Shown here: positions 18,640 through 31,015 of the stretch, one piece after another
Position numbering within the stretch: position 1 is the stretch's first letter
Layout: every line of letters starts with the position of its first letter
Origin: Pseudomonadota bacterium
GTDB lineage: Bacteria > Pseudomonadota > Gammaproteobacteria > Xanthomonadales > Rhodanobacteraceae
Assembly: GCA_018241365.1 (NCBI GenBank)
Contig: JAFEDX010000211.1
Location: 1-64,000 of the forward strand
Direction of reading: 5' to 3'
Length of the DNA: 64,000 bases
Notes under the pieces: model-generated
What the model was told of the DNA's origin: nothing
The model's database searches: none
The model's input: only the letters and a program-made list of their open reading frames with translations
Translations under genes and position numbers: made by a program

Positions 18640-19267
18640 CGCGCGAGCTTGGTCATTCCGACGCAAGCCGGAATCCATCTGCTTCGGCTCTTCGACGTCC
18701 GTGTCTGGTTTCGCCATCTCGCCGTAGAGCGGTTTCGCTCGCAAGCGAGCGAGCCCCTTTCTGTTACGGCAGAAAGGGGCGAAAGACCATTGCGCCTGGC
18801 ACGACGGCCGCAACAACCTCCTGTTGTTTCGGCTTCCCTGCGCGTCTCGCGCCAAGCGGGCCGGCGCGAACTCGGCCATCCATGGCCTCAAACATGCGCG
18901 CCTTGCTCCCGCTTGGCGCTGCGATGCTCGGCGTCGTGCGAGGGCGCGGGAAGAGCTTTGCTTCGTTGCCGGTCATCCATGACCTTCGATTCCGCAGTCT
19001 GCAGCGGGACAAGCCATGGATGGCTGGGAACAAAGCGACAAACGCGCCGTTGGCGGTGCCGAGAAGCGCAGCCGAACGGCGGAGCAAGCGCCGCATGTTC
19101 GAGCACAAGGAAGTGCGAGTTCGGCGCGGCCGCTGTTCGGCGAGCATCGCAGGGAAGCCGAACGAACACGACGTTCGTTCGGCCACCGCCACAGGCGCAA
19201 TGGTCTTTCGCCCCTTTCTGCCGTAACAGAAAGGGGCTCGCTCGCTTGCGAGCGAAACCGCTTTGAG
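18640..19267. other. Intergenic region between convergent sppA and clc
   Basis: 628 bp without a real gene; the short frames that can be read here derive from the repeat element. Nearly all of it is the palindromic element at 18728-19262. No transposase, no flanking direct repeat of more than a few bases and no promoter are evident. Confidence 0.7.
18728..19262. repeat. 535-bp palindromic non-autonomous element with 71-bp perfect terminal inverted repeats
   Basis: Bases 18728-18798 and 19192-19262 are perfect 71-bp inverted copies. Each arm contains two nested hairpins: CGCTCGC/GCGAGCG, and CCCCTTTCTG/CAGAAAGGGG with a 6-base loop. The interior is itself an imperfect palindrome centred near 18996-18998: CGGCTTCCCTGCG, GCGAACTCG and AACATGCG-type segments recur in mirror order. 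The whole can fold as one long hairpin. It encodes no protein. It resembles a MITE, and because of its position between convergent genes it may act as a two-way transcription terminator. Confidence 0.8.
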
Positions 19268-21076
19268 TCAGTGTGATTGCCCATGCCCGCCAAACACCCG
19301 CTCGCGCAGCAGCTCCTCGTCATGGGTATGGGCGAAGGGAGTCAGCAGGTCGTAGCGGGTGACCACGCCCAGCAATTTGTGGTTGCCGCGGCTGACCACG
19401 GGGATGCGGTCGCGCTTTTCCACCGCCATGCGGATGGCCACGCTCTGGCAGCTTTCTTCCGGGAAGGCCACGACCGGGTCGCCGCTCATGAGATCGGCAA
19501 GCCGCGTGGTCCCGGAAGCGTCGCCTTCCAGCCAAGCCCGCAGGCGCTCGCGATCGACGATCCCGAGCAGGGTATCTGCCGCATCCACCACCGGATAGGC
19601 GCGGTACTTCTGCTCGCTGCCGAAATACCGGTCGGCCAGTTCGCGCACCGTGATGTCGGACGGCACAGTGACGACCTGGACCGTCATCACTTCCTTCACC
19701 GACATGTATTCCAGGCGGTTGAGCGTGTACGGACGGAAGATGTTCAGGCCGCGCCGCGCGATCTTTTCGGTGAGGATGGAGCGCTTCATCAGGAACACGC
19801 TGGCGCCATAGGCCGTGGTGCAGGTGATCAGCAGCGCCGGCAGCATGCTGGCATTGCCGGTCAGTTCCAGCGCGAACATGATCGAGGTGAATGGCATGCG
19901 CATGACGGCAGCCAGCATCGCGCCCATGCCGAGCAGCGGCCACAGCAACGGATACGGCCCGGGGAAAAACATCGCTTCCAGCCCGCCCAGTCCCGCGCCC
20001 AGCGCCAGCAGCGGCGCCAGCGTGCCGCCGGAAGTGCCTGAACTCAGGTACACGATCCAGATCACTGCCTTGACGAGCATGAAGGTGACGATCGCAGCGC
20101 CGACGATCTTGCCGGTCAGAAGCTGGTAGATGACGTCGTAGCCAACCCCCAGCGTCTGTGGATCGATGACGCCGCCGATGCCGACCACCAGCGCGCCGAG
20201 CGCCGGCCACCACATCCAGTGGATCGGCAGCTTGTGGTAGCCGTCCTCGACCTTGTACACGAGGAACGTCACCGCCGTCGCCAGCAGCCCGGCCATGAGC
20301 CCGCTGACCGCGGCCATGCCGAACTCCGCGATGTGCAGGTGGAATTGCACGGTGATGGGAAACAGCGGTCCCGGGCCGATCAGGAACGGCCGCAGCACCG
20401 CCGCCACGACGCAGGCGATCGCAACCGGAATGGTGCTGCGCGGACGCATCTCGAACAGCAGCATTTCCACGCCCACCAGCGTGGCCGCGATCGGCGTGGC
20501 AAAAGTCGCGGACATGCCGGCGCAGGCGCCAGCCACCAGCAGCGTGCGCCGCTCGATCGAGGTGAGCGAGAACACCTGCCCGATCAGCGAGCCGACCGCG
20601 CCGCCCGTCATGATGATCGGACCCTCGGCGCCGAATGGCCCGCCGGTGCCGATCGCGATGGCCGACGAGATCGGCTTCAGGATGGCGACCTTGGCCATCA
20701 TCTTGCTGCGCCGGAACAGGATGGCTTCCAGCGCCTCGGGAATGCCGTGGCCGCGGATGCGCTCGGTGCCATAGCGCGCCATGAAGCCGACGAGGACGCC
20801 GCCGACCACGGGCGCCAGGATGATCACCCACCACGGTGCGTGCAGGTCGGCCGGCTGGACGAAATCGAAATTCCATTCCCCGGCAAAGGCCAGGTGCGTC
20901 ACCAGCCCGATCAGCCGGTACAACACCCACGCGATGACGGCTGCCGCACCACCGATGAACAAGGCGATGAAGGACAGCTTGAGGATGCTGATGCTGGGCC
21001 GGAAGTCGCCCTCGTACAGGGTGTCGCGCTTCCACTTTTCGTAGATGCGGAACAGCAATCGAACCGGTGCGATCAT
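19268..21076 (-). CDS. CLC-type chloride channel/antiporter with C-terminal CBS domains
   Basis: 602-residue inner-membrane protein. The CLC core (about residues 30-430) shows the anion-pathway signatures [19 protein letters not shown] (gating glutamate present) and [16 protein letters not shown]. Two CBS domains follow (about 455-585; [18 protein letters not shown] and [17 protein letters not shown]) and are expected to bind adenine nucleotides and gate transport. It moves chloride or another anion. ATG 21076 is preferred; an in-frame TTG 7 codons upstream has no ribosome-binding site. It is divergent from acnA. Confidence 0.93.
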   Translation of the reverse strand: MIAPVRLLFRIYEKWKRDTLYEGDFRPSISILKLSFIALFIGGAAAVIAWVLYRLIGLVTHLAFAGEWNFDFVQPADLHAPWWVIILAPVVGGVLVGFMARYGTERIRGHGIPEALEAILFRRSKMMAKVAILKPISSAIAIGTGGPFGAEGPIIMTGGAVGSLIGQVFSLTSIERRTLLVAGACAGMSATFATPIAATLVGVEMLLFEMRPRSTIPVAIACVVAAVLRPFLIGPGPLFPITVQFHLHIAEFGMAAVSGLMAGLLATAVTFLVYKVEDGYHKLPIHWMWWPALGALVVGIGGVIDPQTLGVGYDVIYQLLTGKIVGAAIVTFMLVKAVIWIVYLSSGTSGGTLAPLLALGAGLGGLEAMFFPGPYPLLWPLLGMGAMLAAVMRMPFTSIMFALELTGNASMLPALLITCTTAYGASVFLMKRSILTEKIARRGLNIFRPYTLNRLEYMSVKEVMTVQVVTVPSDITVRELADRYFGSEQKYRAYPVVDAADTLLGIVDRERLRAWLEGDASGTTRLADLMSGDPVVAFPEESCQSVAIRMAVEKRDRIPVVSRGNHKLLGVVTRYDLLTPFAHTHDEELLRERVFGGHGQSH

Positions 21077-21327
21077 GGGTGTCGTGCTCGCCGCCAAGAT
21101 GGGTCAGACCCGCACGCCATCCCGCATGGCCGCCGACGCAATCGCCTGCGTGCGCAACTTCGGGCATTCGCAACGCTGTCCGCGCGACTCTAGCAGCGGC
21201 CACCGTCAAGGTCGTGTCGACGAGCCCGCGCGGGCAGTGTGCCGGCATTTGCGCGATAATAAGCGGTCAATCCGATGCCATCTGCGCGCGACGCGGCGGC
21301 CTGCCGCGTGGCCACAAGGAGAATGCC

Positions 21328-24078
<2,751 letters not shown>

Positions 24079-24085
24079 GCGCGGC

Positions 24086-24112
24086 GGGTCCTCTCCTTGC
24101 GGGAGAGGACCC
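24086..24112. terminator. Terminator hairpin between acnA and the convergent TPR gene
   Basis: GGGTCCTCTCC and GGAGAGGACCC form an 11-bp stem around a 5-base loop. It starts 8 bp after the acnA stop and ends 14 bp before the stop of the convergent TPR gene. There is no clear T-run, so termination strength is uncertain. Confidence 0.55.
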
Positions 24113-24125
24113 AATCCCGCAAACG

Positions 24126-25973
24126 TCAATGCAGCGATACGGTGGCCGCGGAGCTGGATACCGCTGACGTGGGAGGCACGGGCTTGGAAACCGTGTCATA
24201 ACGCTGCACCAGCGCCGCAAAGCCCGGCTTGCCGCGCAATGACACGAACAGCGGATTGACGCTGAGGTCGCTGCAATTCACGGGCTGCGCGGCGCACGTG
24301 GCCGGCAACAATTCCAATGCCGTGCCGTCCTCGCGCAATGCGAGATACAACTGGATCACGTCGATCATCGAACCCGGATCCAGATCCGGACGCTTGCGCA
24401 ACGCATCCACCGCGTCCAATGCCTGCCGGTGCAACGCGGAATCCTGGGCCGCGCGATAGGTCAGGCGTTCCGCGGCAACCATCGCCCGCGACAGGTCCGT
24501 GTCGGGTTGCGCGAGATCGAACGCCTGCACCGCTTCGCCGGGTTGCCCGAGCAACGTGTGGATTTCCGCCAGCATCAGCACGTTGTCCGGACTGTGCGGC
24601 GCCAGCTTGACGAGTGCCTGCGCTGGCGCCAGGGCCTGCGTGTACGCGCCCAGGTCCAGCTCGGTTGCAGCAAGATCGTTCTGCGCAGTGGCGTTGTCGG
24701 GATCCAGCTCTACCGCTTCCTGAACCTGAGCGAGACTCGGCTCCAGCGGCAACAGGTTGCTCAAATCCACGTGCGCGAACGCATTGCTGGGATCCAGCGC
24801 CAGCGCGCGTTCGAAGCCGGCCCGGGCCTCGGCCAGCTTGCCCTCCGAGGCATCGGCGTTCGCCAGTGCCAGCAGTGCCTCGACGTTGTCCGGATCCTCC
24901 GCCAGCGCCTGGTGTGCTTCCGCACGCGCCTTCGGCAGGATGTCCTTCATCGGCAACGTGGAAAACTCGGTCAAGCCAAGCAGCGCCCCGGCCAGTCCCG
25001 CGTGCGCGTCCGGGTAGTCCGGCGCGATCGCGATGGCCTGGTCGAACAATCCGCGCGCCTGTTCGATCGGCTTGGCGGTTTGTGCGGTCTGGATCAGCGC
25101 ACGCGCCCGCAGCACCAGGTCATGGGCCCGCGGATCGACCTTGCGGGCAGAACGCACGGAAGCGAACTTCACCCGCAACGCGGCGGCGATATCCTCGGAA
25201 ATCCTGTCCTGGACCTGGAACACGTTGGCCAGTGAATCGTCGTAGTGATCCGACCACATCTGGAAGCCGGTGCGCGCATTGACCAGTTCCACGATCACCC
25301 GTATCTGGTCGCCCTGGCGCAGGATCTTGCCGGTCAACACGTTCGCGACATCCAGCGCCCTCGCGATGCCGGCAATACCCAGCTTGCTGTCCCGGAAGCG
25401 GGATGCGGTATCCCACGCGATCACCTTGATGCCCACGTTCCGGCCCAGCACGTTGGTCAGTTCCTCGGTGATGCCGTCGCTGAAGTACTGCTGCCCGGGA
25501 TCGCCGCCGAGGTTGCCGAAGGGCAGTACCACCAGCGTGTCCTCGGGTGGGCTGAACGCGGCAGATGCCGGGCGCATTCCAGTGGACACGGCAACGGCGC
25601 CCCCGGTACCCGCGCCACGGCGCACGAAATAACCCGACGCCAGCAGTGCCACGGCAACGACGAGTACGCCGATGATCGCGAAATCAAGCTTGCGCGCATT
25701 GGAGTAGCGGATCGGCGCATCCGCAGCGATCTCGGCATCGCGCCGGAAGCCCTGCGGCGTGAATTCGTAAAACCACGCCCATGCGACCCAGAACGGGAAG
25801 CCGATCACGCAGGCAACCAGGAACCAGCGCGTCGCGTAATCCGGCAACCCGAGCGCCGGACTCAGTTGCGAGACGCCCTGCGACAACGCCCAGACCGCGC
25901 CGGCGTACAACACCGCGGCGCGCAGCACGTTGCGGCGTTTCAGTTCACGGAAGAAGGCGCGATGGGTTGCCAC
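24126..25973 (-). CDS. TPR-repeat membrane protein with TolB/FlgO-like domain (paralogue 2)
   Basis: 615-residue paralogue of the protein at 9453-11306, colinear along its full length: the same basic start (FFRELKRRNVLRAAVLYAGAVWAL), membrane segments near residues 20-65 and 100-120, a TLVVLPFGN and FSDGITEELTNVL domain, then TPR-like repeats. It starts at GTG 25971-25973. Function is unknown; a membrane-bound scaffold or sensor is a guess. Its 3' end faces acnA. Confidence 0.8.
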   Translation of the reverse strand: MATHRAFFRELKRRNVLRAAVLYAGAVWALSQGVSQLSPALGLPDYATRWFLVACVIGFPFWVAWAWFYEFTPQGFRRDAEIAADAPIRYSNARKLDFAIIGVLVVAVALLASGYFVRRGAGTGGAVAVSTGMRPASAAFSPPEDTLVVLPFGNLGGDPGQQYFSDGITEELTNVLGRNVGIKVIAWDTASRFRDSKLGIAGIARALDVANVLTGKILRQGDQIRVIVELVNARTGFQMWSDHYDDSLANVFQVQDRISEDIAAALRVKFASVRSARKVDPRAHDLVLRARALIQTAQTAKPIEQARGLFDQAIAIAPDYPDAHAGLAGALLGLTEFSTLPMKDILPKARAEAHQALAEDPDNVEALLALANADASEGKLAEARAGFERALALDPSNAFAHVDLSNLLPLEPSLAQVQEAVELDPDNATAQNDLAATELDLGAYTQALAPAQALVKLAPHSPDNVLMLAEIHTLLGQPGEAVQAFDLAQPDTDLSRAMVAAERLTYRAAQDSALHRQALDAVDALRKRPDLDPGSMIDVIQLYLALREDGTALELLPATCAAQPVNCSDLSVNPLFVSLRGKPGFAALVQRYDTVSKPVPPTSAVSSSAATVSLH

Positions 25974-26107
25974 TCAGGGTGAGGTTCCCGCCGGCAACAG
26001 GCCGGCTTCCGGACGCGCGGAGTGTCGGCCTTTGCCTCACGCGGCGCAAGTGTGGCGGCTCGCGGTTCCGCCGATGTCCTGCCGGATGGCCTGTGTGCCC
26101 GCAGCCT

Positions 26108-26584
26108 TCAACGCGACCACGTCGCGTTGTAGCAGACCCACTTGCCGCCATCGCGCCGCCACGCCGTGGTCATCGCATAGATCGACGACCGGTCGGGCAA
26201 CAGGTCGCCCGGCTTGCCGCCGGTCAGCACCAGGTTGAATTTCGCGACGATGCGATCGCCCTTTCGCTCGAACGTGATCGGCCCGATCAGCACGCCGGTC
26301 TTGTCCTGGCGCAATGCGCGCACCGCCAGCAATTGGTGCAGGCCGCGCTGGTCGAGGTCGCCATCGTTGCCGGTGAAATCGTCGCTGACGACCGCGAGTA
26401 CCCCGGACACATCGTTGGTACGTGCCGCCGAAGCGGCCGACGTGATCGCGTCGCGAATCTGTTGCTCGGCTGGCGTGCGGTGGCAAGCCACCAACGCGGA
26501 CACCGCAAGCATCAGGCAGGCGATGCCGAAACCGCGCTGCACACCTGCGCGCAAGACCCGCATGAACTTTCCAGCCCCGGCCAT
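26108..26584 (-). CDS. Putative lipoprotein with SnoaL/NTF2-like domain
   Basis: 158-residue predicted lipoprotein. The signal peptide runs through GIACLMLAVSALVAC, with the lipobox ending in Cys at about residue 34. The mature part (RTPAEQQIRDAITSAASAARTNDVSGVLAVVSDDFTG..., ending WVCYNATWSR) resembles small NTF2/SnoaL-like domains that bind ligands or partners. The ATG at 26584 has GAGGGG 5 nt upstream; an ATG at 26563 is possible. The gene lies between the TPR gene and fadD. No specific function can be given. Confidence 0.65.
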   Translation of the reverse strand: MAGAGKFMRVLRAGVQRGFGIACLMLAVSALVACHRTPAEQQIRDAITSAASAARTNDVSGVLAVVSDDFTGNDGDLDQRGLHQLLAVRALRQDKTGVLIGPITFERKGDRIVAKFNLVLTGGKPGDLLPDRSSIYAMTTAWRRDGGKWVCYNATWSR

Positions 26585-26690
26585 GCCATCCCCTCGCGAT
26601 TGCCGCAATGCAGCTTGCCGCCTTCGCGCCTATCGTGCTCCAATGCCTTGAATCAGTGCAACCGGCACTTCCCGACAGGAGGGAACACGC

Positions 26691-28379
26691 ATGGCCGATC
26701 CACGCCCATGGTTGGCGCATTATCCGCCCGGCGTCCCCGCCGCCATCGACGCCGGCAAGTTCGCCTCGATCGTGGCGATGTTCGAACGGTCCTGCGCGCA
26801 GCATCCGCAACGTCCCGCGTATTCCAGCTTCGGCAAGGTGCTGAGCTGGGCGGATCTGGATCGGCAGAGCGCGGCGTTCGCGGCGTTCCTCGCCGGCGAA
26901 TGGAAGCTCGGCAAGGGCGACCGGCTCGCGATCATGCTTCCCAACCTGCTGCAGTATCCGATCGCGCTGTTCGGCGCGTTGCGCGCCGGGTTGACGGTGG
27001 TCAACGTCAACCCGTTGTACACCGCGCGCGAGCTGCAGCACCAGCTCGAGGATTCCGGCGCGAGGACCATCGTGGTGCTGGAAAATTTCGCGGCGACGCT
27101 GCAGGAATCGCTCGGCAAGACCCGGGTCGAACACGTGATCGTCACCTCGATCGGCGACCAGCTGGGTTTCCCGAAAGGGCCGCTGATCAGCTTCGCGGTG
27201 AAGCACATCAAAAAGATGGTGCCGACCTGGTCACTGCCCGGGCACCTGCGTTTCGGCGACGTGCTGCGCCGCGGCACCGGCATGCCGGCGCCGAAAGTCC
27301 AGCTCGGCCACGGCGACACCGCCTTCCTGCAATACACCGGCGGCACCACCGGCGTCGCCAAGGGCGCCATGCTGAGCCATGGCAACATGGTCACCAACAC
27401 GCTGCAACTGGCGGCGTGGGTGGGCGACCTGTTCACGCAGGGCGAGGAACACATCATCACCGCGCTGCCGCTGTACCACATCTTCTCGTTGACGGTAAAC
27501 GCCATCCTGATGGCGTACTTCGGCGGCGAAAACGTGCTGATCACCAACCCGCGCGACATCCCGGCCTTCATCAAGACGTTGAAGAAGTCACGCTGGACCG
27601 CGATCACCGGCGTCAACACCCTGTACAACGCCCTGCTCAACCATCCGGATTTCGGTTCGGTCGACTGCTCGCAGGTGAAGTTTGCGCTGGCGGGTGGCAT
27701 GGCGGTGCAACGCGCCGTGGCGGAACGCTGGAAGCAGGCTACCGGCATCCCGCTGATCGAGGGCTACGGACTTACCGAAACCTCGCCCGTCGTGACCGCC
27801 AACCCGCTCGACATCAAGGACTACACCGGCTCGATCGGCATGCCGCTGCCATCCACCGACGTGGCGCTGCGCGACGATGATGGCCGTGACGTGGCCCCCG
27901 GCGAATCCGGCGAACTGTGCGTGCGCGGACCGCAAGTGATGCAGGGCTACTGGAACCGGCCCGAGGAGACCGCCAAGGTGCTGGATGCCGGCGGTTGGCT
28001 GCGCACCGGCGACATCGCCCGGATGGATGACCATGGGATGCTGTACATCGTCGATCGCAAGAAGGACATGATCCTGGTCTCGGGCTTCAACGTGTACCCC
28101 AACGAGATCGAGGACGTGGTTGCACAGCACCCCGGCGTGCTCGAGGTTGCCGCAATCGGCGTACCGGACGAACATTCCGGTGAAGTGGTGAAACTGTTTG
28201 TTGTGAAGAAGGATCCGGCGCTTACCGAGGATGCACTGAAGCGGTACTGCCACGACGAACTCACCGGCTACAAGCGCCCGAAATACATCGAATTCCGCAG
28301 CGAACTGCCCAAGAGCAACGTCGGCAAGATCCTGCGTCGTGCATTGCGCGACGAGGAAAAACAACGTGCCACGCATTGA
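26691..28379 (+). CDS. fadD: Long-chain fatty acid-CoA ligase
   Basis: ATP-dependent acyl-CoA synthetase that activates fatty acids at the inner membrane for beta-oxidation or lipid synthesis. The 562-residue protein has the AMP-binding P-loop YTGGTTGVAKGA (about residue 216), the GYGLTETSPVV motif, WLRTGDIARMDDHG and the C-terminal PKSNVGKILRR lysine motif. AGGAGG lies 9-14 nt before ATG 26691. Its 3' end overlaps the start of the cupin gene by 14 bp. Confidence 0.95.
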   Translation: MADPRPWLAHYPPGVPAAIDAGKFASIVAMFERSCAQHPQRPAYSSFGKVLSWADLDRQSAAFAAFLAGEWKLGKGDRLAIMLPNLLQYPIALFGALRAGLTVVNVNPLYTARELQHQLEDSGARTIVVLENFAATLQESLGKTRVEHVIVTSIGDQLGFPKGPLISFAVKHIKKMVPTWSLPGHLRFGDVLRRGTGMPAPKVQLGHGDTAFLQYTGGTTGVAKGAMLSHGNMVTNTLQLAAWVGDLFTQGEEHIITALPLYHIFSLTVNAILMAYFGGENVLITNPRDIPAFIKTLKKSRWTAITGVNTLYNALLNHPDFGSVDCSQVKFALAGGMAVQRAVAERWKQATGIPLIEGYGLTETSPVVTANPLDIKDYTGSIGMPLPSTDVALRDDDGRDVAPGESGELCVRGPQVMQGYWNRPEETAKVLDAGGWLRTGDIARMDDHGMLYIVDRKKDMILVSGFNVYPNEIEDVVAQHPGVLEVAAIGVPDEHSGEVVKLFVVKKDPALTEDALKRYCHDELTGYKRPKYIEFRSELPKSNVGKILRRALRDEEKQRATH

Positions 28380-28836
28380 CATCGAAGCGCTGCCACGCCG
28401 TACCGGCTGCGGCTACCCGCCGCCGTTCGACCAGCCTTGCCGCGGCCGCGCACGGCGCAGGCTCGGCGATGCCGGCGGCCTCACCGATTTCGGTGTGAAT
28501 CTCCTGGAGTTGCAACCTGGCGCGTGGTCCAGCCAGCGCCATTGGCACTCGGCGGAAGACGAGTTCGTGTGGGTGCTGGAAGGCGCAGTCACCTTGATCG
28601 ACGATCAGGGCGAACACGTGATGCACGCGGGCGACTGCGCCGCATTCGCCAGGGGCGACGGCAATGGGCACCACCTGGTGAATCGCTCGAACGCCGTCGT
28701 GCGCTGCCTCGAAGTCGGATCGCGCAAGCCCGACGAAGACGCCAGCGATTACCCGGACGTGGACCTGCGCATCGGCCCGGGGGGCAACGCCGGTTATGCA
28801 CACAAGGACGGAACGCCGTATCCATCCAAGGGCTGA
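28366..28836 (+). CDS. Cupin domain protein
   Basis: 156-residue cytosolic cupin. Motif 1 is RHWHSAEDEFVWVLEG (about residues 54-69), with two His and a Glu able to bind a metal. Motif 2 is GDGNGHHLVNRSN. The family includes metal-binding dioxygenases, isomerases and sugar-binding proteins; the substrate here is unknown. GTG 28366 (VPRIDIEALPRRTG) is chosen, with GAGGAA about 8 nt upstream. It overlaps the fadD end, so the two are probably cotranscribed. Confidence 0.82.
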   Translation: MPRIDIEALPRRTGCGYPPPFDQPCRGRARRRLGDAGGLTDFGVNLLELQPGAWSSQRHWHSAEDEFVWVLEGAVTLIDDQGEHVMHAGDCAAFARGDGNGHHLVNRSNAVVRCLEVGSRKPDEDASDYPDVDLRIGPGGNAGYAHKDGTPYPSKG

Positions 28837-28952
28837 ATCTTCGCCCAATGCCGGCTAAACGGCGGGCAACCGGCAGCGCCGCAACCGTCAACAACGGCAA
28901 TAGCATCGCGTTCTAACGGTTAGGCCATTGTGGCCGATCAGGAGAAACCACC

Positions 28953-30041
28953 GTGAAACGCATTGCGACAACGTTGCTGGTTGCAAGTCTCATGGCTACG
29001 CCGATGCTGGTGCTGCCGCCGGCTGCCTAGGCCGGGGTGAGCATCGGCATCGGCGTCTCGGTCGGCATCCCGCCGCCGGTGCTGCCGGTGTACGCACAAC
29101 CCATCATCCCCGGCCCGGGTTACATCTGGACACCCGGGTACTGGGCGTGGGATCCCGGTTATGGCGGCTACTACTGGGTACCCGGCACCTGGGTGATGCC
29201 GCCGCAGGTCGGCCTGCTGTGGACTCCGGGCTGGTGGGGCTGGTCGGCAGGCTATTACCGCTGGAACCCCGGCTACTGGGGCGCACGCGTCGGCTTCTAT
29301 GGCGGCGTCAACTACGGCTATGGCTATTTCGGCACCGGTTATGCGGGCGGTTACTGGCGCGGCAACGACTTCTTCTACAACCGCGCGGTGAACAACATCA
29401 ATGTCACCAACATCCGCAACGTGTACGTCAACAAGACCGTGATCAACAACGTCAATGTCAACCGCGTCAGCTACAACGGCGGGCGCGGCGGTCTCACGGT
29501 GCAACCGAGCGCCGCACAACGCACCATCGCCAACGAGCGCCGCTGGTCTCCCACGACGATGCAGACGCAGCAACGTGACACGGCCATGCGCAATCCGGCG
29601 CAACGCTTCACATCCAACCAGGGCCGCCCCGCGGTGTTTGCGACACAACGTGCGGGGCGGCTGGATGGCCCGCACACGGTGCGCGCACCGGGGGCACCGA
29701 ACAACCGCATGGTTGCCGCCCCGGAGCGTGCGCGCGAAGCCATGTCTGCGCCCAATCGTCGTGGCGGCATGGTCGAGGCGCCGCGCGACCGCGCGCAACC
29801 CGCAATGCGGTCCGCGCAGCCGCGCCATGGCGAACGCATGACGCAGCCGGGTGAGCGCGGTTACGCGGAAGCACAGCCGCCACGCCAGCGCGAAGCGGGG
29901 GCGTACGCGCCGCGCCAACGCGAAGCCAACGCCTACGCTCCCCGCAATGAAGGTCCGCGCGCGCGCCCGGCACCGGCCCGCGAAGCGCACGCCAGCCATC
30001 CACGCGAGCAAAGGAAACCCGACAACAACGGCCATCGTTGA
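28953..30041 (+). pseudogene. YXWGXW-repeat secreted protein with an in-frame amber codon in the signal peptide
   Basis: AGGAGA precedes GTG 28953, which opens a clear signal peptide (MKRIATTLLVASLMATPM...). It is interrupted by TAG at 29028-29030, exactly where a CAG would complete an AQA signal-peptidase site. The frame then continues unbroken for 336 codons to 30041. The mature part has Trp/Tyr/Gly-rich repeats (YIWTPGYWAWDPGYGGYYWVPGTW, about residues 52-110), an Asn/Val-rich stretch (INVTNIRNVYVNKTVINNVNV) and a long disordered tail rich in Arg, Pro and Gln. It may be a recent pseudogene, a readthrough gene or a base error; an internal GTG at 29037 would make a protein without a signal. 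Confidence 0.8.
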
Positions 30042-30067
30042 ATGACCGGGTGAGGACACAGAAAAAA

Positions 30068-30096
30068 GGGGCGGCCCGCAGGCCGCCCCGTTCTTT
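30068..30096. terminator. Bidirectional intrinsic terminator
   Basis: GGGGCGGCC and GGCCGCCCC form a 9-bp stem with a CGCA loop. It is preceded by GAAAAAA and followed by GTTCTTTT, so it can stop transcription in both directions. It lies between the YXWGXW gene and the convergent PilZ gene. Confidence 0.85.
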
Positions 30097-30110
30097 TCCG
30101 ATACCCGCGC

Positions 30111-30506
30111 TCAAGTCACGGGATCCGCGTCCTCATCCTCGTCCCACGGCTCCAGGGTGTCGGCATAGCCGCCCAGCAAGGTCCACAACACCGCCTGGGT
30201 TTCCTCGGGAATCCGCGCGAAGGTCAGCGCGACGAAATCACGCGTGACGCGCACCACTTCAGCCATCACGTGGACATTGACGTCTTCGGCGAACAGCATG
30301 TCGAGCACCCAGACCTCACCCGGCTGCCCGTGCCACCCGCTCGGGCGCGCAAGCCTGACGCCGGTTGCCGAAATGTCGGCCAGATCGGTCTGCCACACGT
30401 CACCGCGCCGGCTCATCAGCACGGCCGTCTGGCGCACCATCCGCGCATGCCGTACATGCGCATCGGCTGCTTGCTCCACTTGGTGGTCGATCGACACGTC
30501 AAACAT
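30111..30506 (-). CDS. PilZ domain protein
   Basis: 131-residue single-domain PilZ protein, a likely cyclic-di-GMP receptor. The domain has the arginine motif region (RHARMVRQTAVL, about residues 20-31) and the second motif DISATGVRL (DxSxxG). Binding is therefore plausible, but not certain, because the RxxxR spacing is imperfect. The C-terminus is acidic (DEDEDADPVT). ATG 30506 is preferred, with GAGGTG upstream; a longer in-frame start at 30584 lacks family support. Confidence 0.8.
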   Translation of the reverse strand: MFDVSIDHQVEQAADAHVRHARMVRQTAVLMSRRGDVWQTDLADISATGVRLARPSGWHGQPGEVWVLDMLFAEDVNVHVMAEVVRVTRDFVALTFARIPEETQAVLWTLLGGYADTLEPWDEDEDADPVT

Positions 30507-31015
30507 TCCCCTGTCACCTCGCATCTTTGCCACGACTGCATTGCAGCAAGCCCGATACCAGCGCACCTGGCCCGTCGTCTCCATGCAAGCAATTTACGGG
30601 CCAAGCCCGTGATCCCGGCCTCTGGACTTGCCGGGCTTTCGGTCTTACCCTAGGCGGCATGTAGCTGCTGCGGCGGTGTGCCGGTTCCGGCTACCCGAGC
30701 CGCCCGCGCGATCTTCCAATGACCGCAAGCGCCTCGCTCGCCTCTTCGGGGTTTCGGGGATCGCCAGGTTGCAAGAGGCGATGACACGACGGGGCGCGAG
30801 GCCGGAAACGGCAGCCAGTGAATTCTATGGATGCGCAGTTCGGCTCGACGAAACGCCGGGCCTCGTGTAAACCGATTCCACCCGGGTCCGCCCGCCAACG
30901 CGGACGGCGCGCACGGCAAGGCCTTGGCCGTGCCCACAACAGGCAACTGCAAACTTTCGCAAACCGCGGATCGCGGTGCCGATGGCACCGCCGGTTCGCT
31001 CGTGATGAGCGCCGG
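30507..31015. other. Non-coding stretch between the PilZ gene and scpA
   Basis: 509 bp with no credible gene. It must hold the promoters of the divergent PilZ and scpA genes, but no -35/-10 pair is convincing. A loose inverted repeat (CGCCTCTT near 30740 and AAGAGGCG near 30774) is the only dyad noticed. Confidence 0.5.

Noticed and set aside
16525..18891. 788-codon open frame on the minus strand opposite sppA
   Set aside because: Antisense to a complete sppA, with no domain and extending into the palindromic repeat. A shadow.
18649..19276. Several short open frames inside the repeat at 18.7-19.3 kb
   Set aside because: They read the inverted repeat in both directions with mirror-like peptides and have no ribosome-binding sites. 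They are repeat artefacts.
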